This document shows positions 48,860 through 57,117 of a stretch of 57,117 bases of DNA, piece after piece (the first letter of the stretch is position 1; each line of letters begins with the position of its first letter). The DNA lies in NCBI GenBank assembly GCA_001839685.1, contig MLAK01000834.1, positions 1-57,117 on the forward strand, written 5' to 3'. The DNA comes from Tritrichomonas foetus (lineage: Eukaryota; Parabasalia; Tritrichomonadida; Tritrichomonadidae). The translations under genes and the position numbers were made by a program. The notes beneath the pieces were generated by a model. It was not told the origin of the DNA. It did no database searches and worked only from the letters and a program-made list of their open reading frames with translations.

Positions 48860-50218
48860 TCAAAAATGAATAGAGATTTTGAATAAAAAAATAAAAATTT
48901 TGTTTTTGGAATTAAGATTTGATTGTTGAAGAAGAAATGAATATACAAAATAAAAAGGGAGTGATGGAAAATAGAAATTTGATTTTTCAAGAATTTTTGT
49001 TATTTCAATATTAAATGTTTCCATCAGTGATGCAAGCCAATCTTCTGTGTTTGAAAAATAAAGATTTTCAGTGTTAGAAATTTCCGATTGTTCTTCATTT
49101 AAAATGATTTCATAAAGGATTTCTATATTAGTTGTTTGATTAAATTGATGAAATATATCAAAAATAGCGAAATGCTTCTTGTCTTGTAAATGTTGAATAC
49201 ATTTGGTCATTTCTGGATGATAATATTCAATACATTTACAATAACAACCTTCATCAAATGAAAACTTTGATTCTTCTTCTAAAATACGAAGAATTTCATA
49301 ATTATTTCCAATAATATAATATTTCAGTGATTTTGATGAATAATCAACTTTTTTTAACCAAAGATAACGAAAAATATTAATAGAACCAAATGCCATTGAA
49401 TATTCAAGAAGGCTAATTCCTTTTTCTTCATTGTTAATATCTGGATTATTTTCGAAAAATGATGGTTGAATTTTTGAATTAAGATCAAAATTTTCAACTC
49501 TTGAAATAAATTCAATGAAATTATTAATATCATCTGATCTAATAATAAGTGCAATATTTTCTTGTGAATGAATTTTCCTTCGAATGTCATATTTATTTTC
49601 TATTTCTAATTTGGATTCTAGTTCTAATTTAGATTCATTAGATTCATTGAAATGAGTGTGTTGATTTAATTCATTTGATTCATCATACAAATCTTGAATA
49701 ATTTTATCTGTTAAATTAAATTGCTCCTTTAGTTTTCCATAAATTTTTGGTGAGAGTTTTGCGAGTTCTGGAATGAAAAAATATGAAAAAAGTTTGTTTG
49801 AGATTATTGAAATTTCTTTCTCAATGAATGAAAAGTCAAGAATTCCTTCATTAAAAATGAAAAGCAAAAAGTGTTTGTTTGCTTTAAATATTAAAAATAA
49901 TGTTGATTGATGAAATGATGCTTTTAGTGAATGCTTCGAAATCAGTTCTTTCAAAATAATAAAAAAAATTGTTGAAGTTTCTTCTTTTTGTTGTGGGGTA
50001 TTGAAATAAACCGAAAGATGAACAAAAATGCGAAGGAAACCTTCATAAATATCAAAATTTTGAGAAAGAGAAATTTTATCAAGGAAAGCAAATAATTCGT
50101 TGATTTCTTTCTTTATCGAAAAGTTTGATTCACACTTAAGAATTGAAATCATCATTCTTTGCAGATCTCGAAGAATTATTATTTCTTTTCTAAATTGTGC
50201 CTCTCCAATAAGAACCAT
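48860..50218 (-). CDS. DUF3447-type ankyrin protein, N-terminal exon or truncated gene
   Basis: The 452-residue frame has a helical N-terminal region (residues 1-200) like those of trichomonad ankyrin proteins. Near 270-380 comes a DUF3447-like block: GISLLEYSMAFGSINIFRYL, KSLKYYIIGNNYEILRILEE and CIEYYHPEMTKCIQHL. The last residues NLNSKNKIFIFLFK parallel the start of the spacers that follow each ankyrin unit in the adjacent array, so the coding part probably stops at about NLNS (near 48908) and continues in the array. The first ATG (50218) was chosen; no strong Inr precedes it. Family members usually continue with many ankyrin repeats, as the array would provide. Cellular role unknown. Confidence 0.75.
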   Translation of the reverse strand: MVLIGEAQFRKEIIILRDLQRMMISILKCESNFSIKKEINELFAFLDKISLSQNFDIYEGFLRIFVHLSVYFNTPQQKEETSTIFFIILKELISKHSLKASFHQSTLFLIFKANKHFLLFIFNEGILDFSFIEKEISIISNKLFSYFFIPELAKLSPKIYGKLKEQFNLTDKIIQDLYDESNELNQHTHFNESNESKLELESKLEIENKYDIRRKIHSQENIALIIRSDDINNFIEFISRVENFDLNSKIQPSFFENNPDINNEEKGISLLEYSMAFGSINIFRYLWLKKVDYSSKSLKYYIIGNNYEILRILEEESKFSFDEGCYCKCIEYYHPEMTKCIQHLQDKKHFAIFDIFHQFNQTTNIEILYEIILNEEQSEISNTENLYFSNTEDWLASLMETFNIEITKILEKSNFYFPSLPFYFVYSFLLQQSNLNSKNKIFIFLFKISIHF

Positions 50219-51390
50219 TTTATTATAATGGCGAATATTTGGCCTTTATTTCTCATCGATTTTCCCAGATGGGCTTCAATAGCTCGTAAAAAAGCTATCG
50301 TCAAAATCAACAATCAAAAAGTTAATCAGAGATGATGTTAAGTGAATAAATTGTGAAGATTTCTTGCATGCGAAATAATCTTCAAAAATATTCAATTCAA
50401 AAGATAAATTCTTTATTATTTCAGGAACACTTTTCGACTGTGAAGTGAAAATTTAATCATTTCACTTCACAATTTATTCTGAAATCAATTATTTTTAGAA
50501 AAGTTCTTCTCCAGAAGTATTTTTTTAATTTTAATACTTTTAATCACCAGTTCAATATTGATGAAAGAATAGACTTTTTAATGATATCGGACAAATCATG
50601 AATCGATCCCGATAATATTTGATGTAATTTTAAAATATTTGAATGAATTCTCATTGACTATATGTTTATGTAAGTTATCAAATGTGTAATATGCCTATAT
50701 GAAAGATCTTCATTGAAAATGATTTTTGAGTTTTTTGCCCATCAATGATTTTCCTCGATTGAAATGTGATTTCTTATCAATCGATCATATAATAACATTT
50801 AAAATCTGTTATAATTCTTGCATTTGACAAATAATTAGCTAAATATATCGTATATTGCGGAATAAATATATTTATTTTCTTTAATGAATATTTTAAGTGA
50901 TATTTTCAATGCCTTTAGAAATACATTGAATAAATTGAATTATGAGAAAATTCAATTGAATATTCATTCAAATATTGTGAACGGAATGATTTAAGGGGGT
51001 TGTCCAACCGCCAAAAAAAAGTGCGCAATAAATCCTTATTATCAAAAAAACGGAGAAGTCACATCACATTTACCCATTTTGCTGTCAAAAAGCATATCTC
51101 ATAGGGGAAAAAAACTGCCATTTCATCGATTATTAAAAAATGGATTATAAAAAAAAAAACGTGAATCATCGTCATAATTAAATCTGAAAGAAATTATTTT
51201 ATTAGCTTCTCCAACTGGAGACTCCAAGAGAGAATGAATTGATAATCTTTTTTGGCGGTTTTCCACAGATTTCTGAGCTTTTAGCTTGCTTCAGAAAATA
51301 ATTCAAAGGTTTTTCTTCTGCCAATACATTATGAAATTAACTTTTTTCGTCAAATGTTCAGAAAAAGTGGATTTTTTGAACCTTCTTAAC
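50219..51390. other. Intergenic region, 1.2 kb
   Basis: AT-rich. A short inverted repeat lies at 51006-51018 and 51248-51260 (13 bases, AACCGCCAAAAAA and its complement), flanking about 230 bases of no recognisable content. A frame continuing 5' of the Rab (from TTG 51286) is probably not translated. Confidence 0.5.
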
Positions 51391-51990
51391 ATGAACAACG
51401 ATTCTCGTCCTTCAGTCAAAATAGTTTTTATCGGCGATTCAGGCGTTGGCAAGTCAAGCATAATTGGCAAATATGACACGGGCTTGATGCCAGCCGAAGT
51501 ACTTCCAACGATAGGCGCAAATTATTTATCGAAAATGTTTCAAATTGACGACGCAGAAATCGAGCTTCGAATGTGGGATACCGCAGGACAGGAGACGTAT
51601 CAGTCCCTAGCACCGATATATTTTTTGAACTCAATGATCGCTTTCGTGGTATTCGACATCACGCAACGATCAACTTTTCAGAACATAAATAGCTGGATCA
51701 CTCAATTAGGTGAGTATGGAAACTCTGAAGTAGTCATTGCTATTGTTGCAAATAAGATTGACCTAGAAACTGAAAGAGTTGTAACAAAAAGTGAATGTGA
51801 GCAACTTGCCCAGAAATATGATGCTTTGTTTTTTGAAACAAGTGCAAAAACTGGTTTTGGAATTAATGATATGATTTCACATTCACTTAAAAATTTGGTA
51901 CAGAATAATAATGACCTTCGATATGAATTGAATGCATCAAAAAGAAACTCTGTTCAGAAAATTCACAAAAGCGGAAATTTGTGTTGCTAA
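51391..51990 (+). CDS. Rab-family small GTPase
   Basis: This 199-residue GTPase has P-loop GDSGVGKSS at 15-23, PTIGANYLSK (switch I), MWDTAGQETYQSLAPIYF (switch II), ANKIDLE and ETSAKTGFG, all five G motifs intact. The C-terminus ends NLCC, a double-cysteine site for geranylgeranylation. Switch I and the SLAPIYF region resemble the Rab5/21/22 (early endosome) group, but the subfamily is not certain. ATG 51391 (MNNDSRPSVKIV) is chosen because it gives the normal short lead before the P-loop. An earlier ATG at 51331 would add 20 residues. The first 320 bases are GC-richer than the rest. Confidence 0.95.
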   Translation: MNNDSRPSVKIVFIGDSGVGKSSIIGKYDTGLMPAEVLPTIGANYLSKMFQIDDAEIELRMWDTAGQETYQSLAPIYFLNSMIAFVVFDITQRSTFQNINSWITQLGEYGNSEVVIAIVANKIDLETERVVTKSECEQLAQKYDALFFETSAKTGFGINDMISHSLKNLVQNNNDLRYELNASKRNSVQKIHKSGNLCC

Positions 51991-52344
51991 TTTTGCGGAT
52001 TTTGATTCTATTTTTTTTTTGTTTTAGAATAATTTGTTTGTTTACTAAAACTATCTATAGTATTCATGTTTTGAAATATTTTTTCTTTATTATTCTTTAC
52101 CGTATGTTACCTTCAAATTGACGAAAATTTCCGAATGTCATTAATTTGAATTTGAATTTTAATGAATATTTTCTCATTTTAGTTGCATTTTCACTATGTA
52201 AAATGTAGTTTGCTCTGTAATAATTAAAAATATATGTTATTTTTTGAATAGAATTCGAGATATTCTATGAAGATTAGTATGACCATATATAAAATCAAAA
52301 AGTTTATCTGAAAATCTATAAAATTTAAACGTTCGTTGATCAAC
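51991..52344. other. Intergenic, Rab 3' flank and katanin promoter
   Basis: AT-rich with a T-run at 52012-52021. No clear TCA(C/T)(A/T) is found near the katanin ATG. Confidence 0.5.
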
Positions 52345-53856
52345 ATGTTTGGGGAAAAACGGCAGCCCAACCCAATAATTGAACAAGTTAACCTCGCTCG
52401 AGAACATGCAAAACTAGAAAGTTACGATGTCGCACTTCGAACTTATGACTCAGCCAAACAAGAAATCAATACCATGATCGAATCATGCAAAGACAGCTCG
52501 TATTTGCCAAAATGGAACGGGCTCATCAAAGACATTGGAGCCGAAGAAGCCGCCATTATTCGAATTAAAACCACGCTTGACGACATTTTCGAGATATTAG
52601 ATAACGACGATACTCCCGATCTTCCGCAGCCTTTTGAAGACATGGACAACTCTTTGGCACCTCCGCAGTGGAGCCATAACGACGACATCATCGATCTTCC
52701 ACGCAATAGGAAGATGCGGGGAAGGGATCGCCGACCAAATATCGATGGAATTCACCCAAAAAAAAATGGACCATCCAGACAACCTCCTGGCTTTTCTGTA
52801 TCACATATAAAGGTTGTACCTAAACAAATTGAGTTCGAAAAGCCAAAAAGAGCAGCACCAGCTTCGAAAAATTCAAAAAGGGAAAGACCCCCACCCCCAC
52901 AAAAAGTGGATGCTACAAAAAAAGATGAAAAAGCAGCAAAAAGTAACCTGGATGATCCACTTGTTAACCAAATCATTGATATGGGTATTCTTATACGTGA
53001 ACCGAATGTTCAATGGGACCAAATCGCTGGTTTGGCACAGGTGAAGCGTCTTCTTCGACAGAATTTAGTTATTTTGCCGATGAGACCGGACATATGCAAA
53101 GGCTTGTTAGCACCATGGAAATCTGTATTGTTTTATGGGCCACCTGGTACAGGGAAGACTTTTTTAGCAAAAGCAGTAGCAACCGAGTGTAGAAGAACAT
53201 TTTTCAATGTAACATCAGCAACAATCACTTCGAAATTTCATGGAGAAAGCGAAAAATTGGTGTCGCATTTATTCGATCTTGCTGAACAAATGGCACCATC
53301 GACTATCTTTTTTGATGAAATCGATTCGGTTGCTTCGCAGAGAGGAAGCGGTCATGAAAATGAAGCAAGTCGAAGAATGAAATCACAACTTCTGACAAAA
53401 CTTGAAGGAATTGATGGAGCTTGTGACAATTCTACTGTTTTTGTATTGGCAGCAACCAACTTCCCTTGGGATCTTGATGAAGCTCTTTTAAGGAGATTCC
53501 AAAAAAGAATTTATATTCCATTACCTGATATTGAAGGAAGATTAGCAATATTGAAAATGAATTTGGTCGATTTAATAAATGAAGATGAGTTTGATATTCA
53601 AAAATGGGCTGAAAAATTGGATGGTTATTCTTGTGCAGATATTACAAACTTATGCAGAGATGCTGCACAAGCAGTTTTTGAGAGACAACTTGAAGAAATC
53701 GATCCAGATGAATGGGCAAACATGAACGCAGATGATGCAAAAGTTGAAATTAAAGATGCTGATTTTGAAAAGGCAGTATCTTTAAGAAAGAGCTCAGTTG
53801 ATGCAGCATCACTTAAGAAATATGATGAATGGAGACTTTCAAAGGGTGCTGAATAA
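52345..53856 (+). CDS. Katanin p60 AAA ATPase, microtubule-severing
   Basis: This 503-residue protein has an MIT-like helical N-terminus (residues 1-80: EQVNLAREHAKLESYDVALR, WNGLIKDIG). A linker of about 130 residues rich in acidic, basic and proline residues follows. The AAA domain comes next: LVNQIIDMGILI, WDQIAGLAQVKRLLRQNL, Walker A GPPGTGKT near 265, Walker B FFDEID near 320, GSGHENEASRRMKSQLL, sensor 1 AATNFPW and RRFQKRIYIPLPD with arginine finger residues. The C-terminal helix is present (KKYDEWRLSKGA). Katanin p60 forms hexamers that cut microtubules and is needed for flagella and division. No p80 subunit is in the window. The upstream in-frame TTG is not needed. Confidence 0.95.
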   Translation: MFGEKRQPNPIIEQVNLAREHAKLESYDVALRTYDSAKQEINTMIESCKDSSYLPKWNGLIKDIGAEEAAIIRIKTTLDDIFEILDNDDTPDLPQPFEDMDNSLAPPQWSHNDDIIDLPRNRKMRGRDRRPNIDGIHPKKNGPSRQPPGFSVSHIKVVPKQIEFEKPKRAAPASKNSKRERPPPPQKVDATKKDEKAAKSNLDDPLVNQIIDMGILIREPNVQWDQIAGLAQVKRLLRQNLVILPMRPDICKGLLAPWKSVLFYGPPGTGKTFLAKAVATECRRTFFNVTSATITSKFHGESEKLVSHLFDLAEQMAPSTIFFDEIDSVASQRGSGHENEASRRMKSQLLTKLEGIDGACDNSTVFVLAATNFPWDLDEALLRRFQKRIYIPLPDIEGRLAILKMNLVDLINEDEFDIQKWAEKLDGYSCADITNLCRDAAQAVFERQLEEIDPDEWANMNADDAKVEIKDADFEKAVSLRKSSVDAASLKKYDEWRLSKGAE

Positions 53857-54576
53857 TATTTATATATTTTGACGTGTTTATTTTATATTTTTTGATATTA
53901 TTGTTTAAATATTCTTATGTTTATCATTAATCTTTATTTGTTTTATTCTATTTGTATTCATTTCAATATGGAAAACTGAATGAAGCAACCTTTGAAAACT
54001 AAATTCATTATGTTAAAATATGTTATTATTATTTCACATATTCATGATTGAATGAATATTTTATTATTTTTGGAATGAACTCGATTTTTTTAATGAATAT
54101 TACATATTTGAAAAGTTCTTTATTATTTACAATCAATTTCGAGGCTATTAATCTAGATTCCCATCTTTAATGATTTAAAAATCTCAAATATTTTTTCATT
54201 ATTCCACAGAATAATGAAGTAATAGTGAAGTAATATTTTCTGGATTTTCTTAATTATTACATCAATGTTCAACAAACTCACATTTCAAAAGACAACACTT
54301 TTGAATATCTCTAATTATTTCCCGAATATGAAGCTGAAGTTGAGAAAGATATAAAATTCTTCAAAGATTCAAAATCAATTCCAATAACAAGTGACAACTA
54401 CTGAAATACAATCATTACCAAAAGAAAATGATTACGATTGTTTATAAGAAAATATTCTTTTTCTTTCAATTTTCATACAGAAATCACGAGAAGAATATTC
54501 ATACGAATATATTACACAATATTTAGATTATTTCATAAAAGAAAATTTTGATTTAAAAAAAAGTTCATTCATTTCA
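53857..54576. other. Intergenic, 720 bp
   Basis: The convergent 3' flank of katanin and the helical unknown. One plus-strand stretch at 54318-54403 reads FPEYEAEVEKDIKFFKDSKS before TGA and looks like a coding scrap. There is too little to name. Confidence 0.45.
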
Positions 54577-56160
54577 TTAATCCGAATTTTCTTCTTCTTC
54601 AATTTCTATTTCTTCTTCAATTTCTATTTCTTCTTCTTTTTCTTCTTCTTTTTCCTCTTCTTGATCAATTTCACCATCCAAATAACCATTTCCGAAATTA
54701 TTGCAGATTCGATTATCATTTTCATAATCATTATTATTTTCACATTTTTCAGGAATTTGTTGATCAATTAATAAAAGTGTATCTAGAATTAAATATTGAT
54801 CGTCAGAGGATAATTGTTCTTCAATTAATATTAGTTCATCAATTGGAATTCCGAGTTCTTCTAATTTTATGAGATTAATATCAAACCTTTCAGCCAGCTG
54901 TTGTATAATCTGTTCTTTGGATATCTGGGTTTCATTTTCCTTAGATTTCTTACTATTTTTCGATCGTTGTTCTAAGATTCTTTTTTGTTCAAGAATTGAG
55001 GCACAACACAAAACGAAAATCTTAGCAATTGTTTGAAATTGATATTTCATATCTAATAGTGAATATTCTTTTGTTACTTTCTGAATAATTTTTTGGATCA
55101 ATTCGTGAGGATTTTCAAAATTGTTAAGGTAAATGTTCAAAAAATGACAACAATGAAGCAAATTTTCGTAATTTTGAAAATAAAGAAGAATATAGTGAAT
55201 AGATAATTCAACTAGCGCTTCCCAATGTTGATAATCACCAATTTTATCATTTGAGATAAAAACACTCATCATATCGAAAAAGGTATTTCTTGATTCATAT
55301 GATAATTCATAAATGTTTTGCCGATTTAAAAAATCAGTTGAAATTGTTTGATATTCATGTTTTGTATGAACTATTAAATGCATGATACATTTATAAATAT
55401 TACTCAATGTACATTGATAATTGGAAACATTCATCAAAGGTGGTATGAATTTCAAGAGATCATCAGAATAGATATTACTCCTTAAAATTTGTAAAAGACA
55501 TTTAACACCTGTTTGATGAGCATACAGCGAAAAATTATTCGAAATCAGTTTTGCAATTGCACTAAATACCACAATTCGATTTTCATTAATAAAAGCAGGA
55601 GCTACTGCGAAACATGGATAATATTCTTTCATCCATATCAATGCTTTTGTCAATATTTTCACACAAATGACTTTTAAGAGGCAAAATTTAGATCTGAATA
55701 GAAAATATTTTTGTGTAAAATGACAATAAAAATTTTCTAAAAATTCCCTTTCAATTTTATTTCCATCCCCCTTAGGTTTATAATGTTTCACAAAATATAA
55801 AATTGGTAATGTTTCAGGAGAAACTTCAAATATACTTTTGGTTATTGGGATATCCAATTCTGTTGGAAGATCAAATCCTTCAAAATCTTTTTGAATTAAA
55901 GAAAACATCGAATCTGTGTTTTCTAAAATATAGCGACATATACAATGATATGTGAGTTTTTTGAGATGTTGTTCATTTTGAGATATTTGGCTGGCTTCTA
56001 TATTATAAAAAGTTGCGATTTGCTTCTGAAAGTGGTTAATCATATCTTTAAATTTTCGAAATTTTGGAATTTTTGTGGACGTGATAAAAGAATAAATGGT
56101 AGTTATCTCTAAAGAGTCCTTTTTCTTATTTAGATTGTCAGGCTTAAACACAATATTCAT
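54577..56160 (-). CDS. Unrecognised helical protein with acidic C-terminus, 527 residues
   Basis: I do not recognise this protein. It is mostly alpha-helical, for example QIATFYNIEASQISQNEQHL, LLKVICVKILTKALIWMKEY and YILLYFQNYENLLHCCHFLN. It may be built of helical repeats. A lysine-rich segment lies near 408-425. The last 50 residues are almost purely acidic with an EEKEEE/EIEIEEE pattern, coded by a GAA/GAG repeat. There is no signal peptide or membrane segment. A TTG upstream would add nine residues; the first ATG was used. No Inr is visible. The gene converges with katanin. Confidence 0.75.
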   Translation of the reverse strand: MNIVFKPDNLNKKKDSLEITTIYSFITSTKIPKFRKFKDMINHFQKQIATFYNIEASQISQNEQHLKKLTYHCICRYILENTDSMFSLIQKDFEGFDLPTELDIPITKSIFEVSPETLPILYFVKHYKPKGDGNKIEREFLENFYCHFTQKYFLFRSKFCLLKVICVKILTKALIWMKEYYPCFAVAPAFINENRIVVFSAIAKLISNNFSLYAHQTGVKCLLQILRSNIYSDDLLKFIPPLMNVSNYQCTLSNIYKCIMHLIVHTKHEYQTISTDFLNRQNIYELSYESRNTFFDMMSVFISNDKIGDYQHWEALVELSIHYILLYFQNYENLLHCCHFLNIYLNNFENPHELIQKIIQKVTKEYSLLDMKYQFQTIAKIFVLCCASILEQKRILEQRSKNSKKSKENETQISKEQIIQQLAERFDINLIKLEELGIPIDELILIEEQLSSDDQYLILDTLLLIDQQIPEKCENNNDYENDNRICNNFGNGYLDGEIDQEEEKEEEKEEEIEIEEEIEIEEEENSD

Positions 56161-56830
56161 AAAAAAAATATAGTTGGTTGGAGACAATGTAAATGTAGGG
56201 AACTAAGAAGGGATCAGTCGGAACAATTGAATACGGTTTTGCGGTTATAGAAATGTGATATAAAACTTTTCATTTTGATGAAAGATGAACACTTTTATTA
56301 TCATAGAAAAATCCATTTTCATCTTTTCTGTTCTATAAACTCAACAAAATAATAATATTGCTTTATGTAATTATCTCCTATTATTCTTTTTAGTATATGA
56401 TTTGTATGTGTATCTGGATTAAGAAGTTGTCCAGAAAAAAATCTTCGAAAAATGAAAAAACTTTTCCTGAATTAGACAAAAAGCATTAAGAGATCAATAT
56501 CTTCAAATTTATATGAAAACAACATTTTGTTTTATTCTTATAATGATAATAATATTACCGGAAATAATTTTAAAAATAGAGAAATTTATTTTTCCTCAAA
56601 ATGAAGAAGTTTTTCCCTTTAAGAGATCATATTTCTTCTCGCTAACATTTTTACTAAATCTCATTTTCTCTATCTAATCTTATTCTATGCCATCATATCT
56701 TCCTTTTTTATCTTCTATCCGATTCTCAGGGAATAATAGAATACCTTCATCAAAATGATTTGGAAAATTGAGAGGATTTGGCGGTTACAACTGCCTTAAT
56801 AGAACATAGTGTCAGATATAATTCATCTGA
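56161..56830. other. Intergenic, 670 bp
   Basis: AT-rich with short A/T runs; no gene, repeat or RNA is seen. A TTCATCT near the next ATG is a partial initiator match. Confidence 0.45.
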
Positions 56831-57073
56831 ATGAAATCAGAGATCAAGTTGATTAAACCTGTATATCAACAATTCTCTCTGATCCCAAAACGTTTCTCCC
56901 ATAAAATCAGAGAAATAATAAGTCAACATAATATAAATGTTGAAGAATATGATGAGATAGAACCATCCAAACTTTTTGTTTCAGTATCTATCAATCAGGA
57001 ATCAAATAATGATGCAATAAATCAATCTCCACCCCAGATTGAACCCACATCATATATTATGTTTGGGTCATAA
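56831..57073 (+). CDS. Possible small protein, 80 residues
   Basis: This complete frame starts MKSEIKLIKPVYQQF and ends SPPQIEPTSYIMFGS. The middle (HKIREIISQHNINVEEYDEI) looks helical. It has no membrane segment or known domain. TCATC lies about 10 bases before the ATG but deviates from the Inr consensus. It could be a real small gene, the head of a truncated one, or chance. The window ends 44 bases after its stop. Confidence 0.4.
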   Translation: MKSEIKLIKPVYQQFSLIPKRFSHKIREIISQHNINVEEYDEIEPSKLFVSVSINQESNNDAINQSPPQIEPTSYIMFGS

Positions 57074-57117
57074 CATCACCCTAAAAATATCCAGAAATGA
57101 AACCAACGAATGAAAAA

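Noticed and set aside
51286..51390. N-terminal extension of the Rab gene
   Set aside because: It begins at a TTG and gives a hydrophobic lead not typical of Rabs. The ATG at 51391 gives the standard spacing to the P-loop.
1..57117. tRNA or rRNA genes
   Set aside because: I looked for cloverleaf-like GGTTCGA arms and rRNA-like GC-rich blocks and saw none that hold together. A covariance-model scan would be the decisive test.

Overview
The window reads as nuclear DNA of a parabasalid protist, most likely a Tritrichomonas-type trichomonad. It is very AT-rich. Long protein genes are mostly uninterrupted and separated by a few hundred bases. Several start codons sit 4 to 25 bases downstream of TCA(C/T)(A/T), which matches the trichomonad initiator (Inr) element. 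Large BTB/ankyrin and DUF3447-type ankyrin proteins are present. No bacterial operon logic, ribosome binding sites, tRNA, rRNA or CRISPR arrays were seen. The species name is an inference.

Layout. Bases 1-2210 hold the 5' end of a gene running off the left edge, a frameshifted relic of a beta-helix surface protein, and a nine-copy 22-bp tandem repeat. Bases 2328-16272 hold a karyopherin, a TTLL4/5-type tubulin glutamylase, a gamma-adaptin, a 382-residue unknown, a PP2C phosphatase, a DHHC palmitoyltransferase without a visible ATG, an acidic/basic unknown, and a doubtful 66-residue ORF. Bases 16590-30373 hold a CHD-type chromatin remodeller, a GCP2-type gamma-tubulin complex subunit, a 1593-residue BTB-like/ankyrin protein and an AP-2-like mu adaptin. 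Bases 30374-32845 are a gene-poor stretch with fragments. Bases 32862-40097 hold a 1658-residue repeat-rich acidic protein, a Rab-like GTPase and a dead equilibrative nucleoside transporter. Bases 40427-45354 hold two overlapping reading frames that together look like one type I membrane protein. Bases 46325-50218 hold an unrecognised decayed gene and a DUF3447-type ankyrin gene whose repeats are split into nine units of about 160 bp. Bases 51391-57073 hold a second Rab, katanin p60, a helical unknown and a small ORF.

Themes. Microtubule genes (TTLL, GCP2, katanin p60) and membrane-traffic genes (gamma- and mu-adaptin, two Rabs, DHHC enzyme) dominate the recognisable set. These are expected housekeeping functions of a flagellated endocytic cell and do not form an operon. 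The gaps hold remains of at least four other genes: beta-helix protein, cysteine-rich protein, nucleoside transporter and one unknown. The most interesting points are the nine open ankyrin units separated by stop-containing spacers, the 7-base overlap that splits a membrane protein, the DHHC gene whose initiator lies 11 bases before a TTG codon, and the GC-rich 5' coding ends of many genes. Where an upstream non-ATG codon would lengthen a frame, I used the first ATG.
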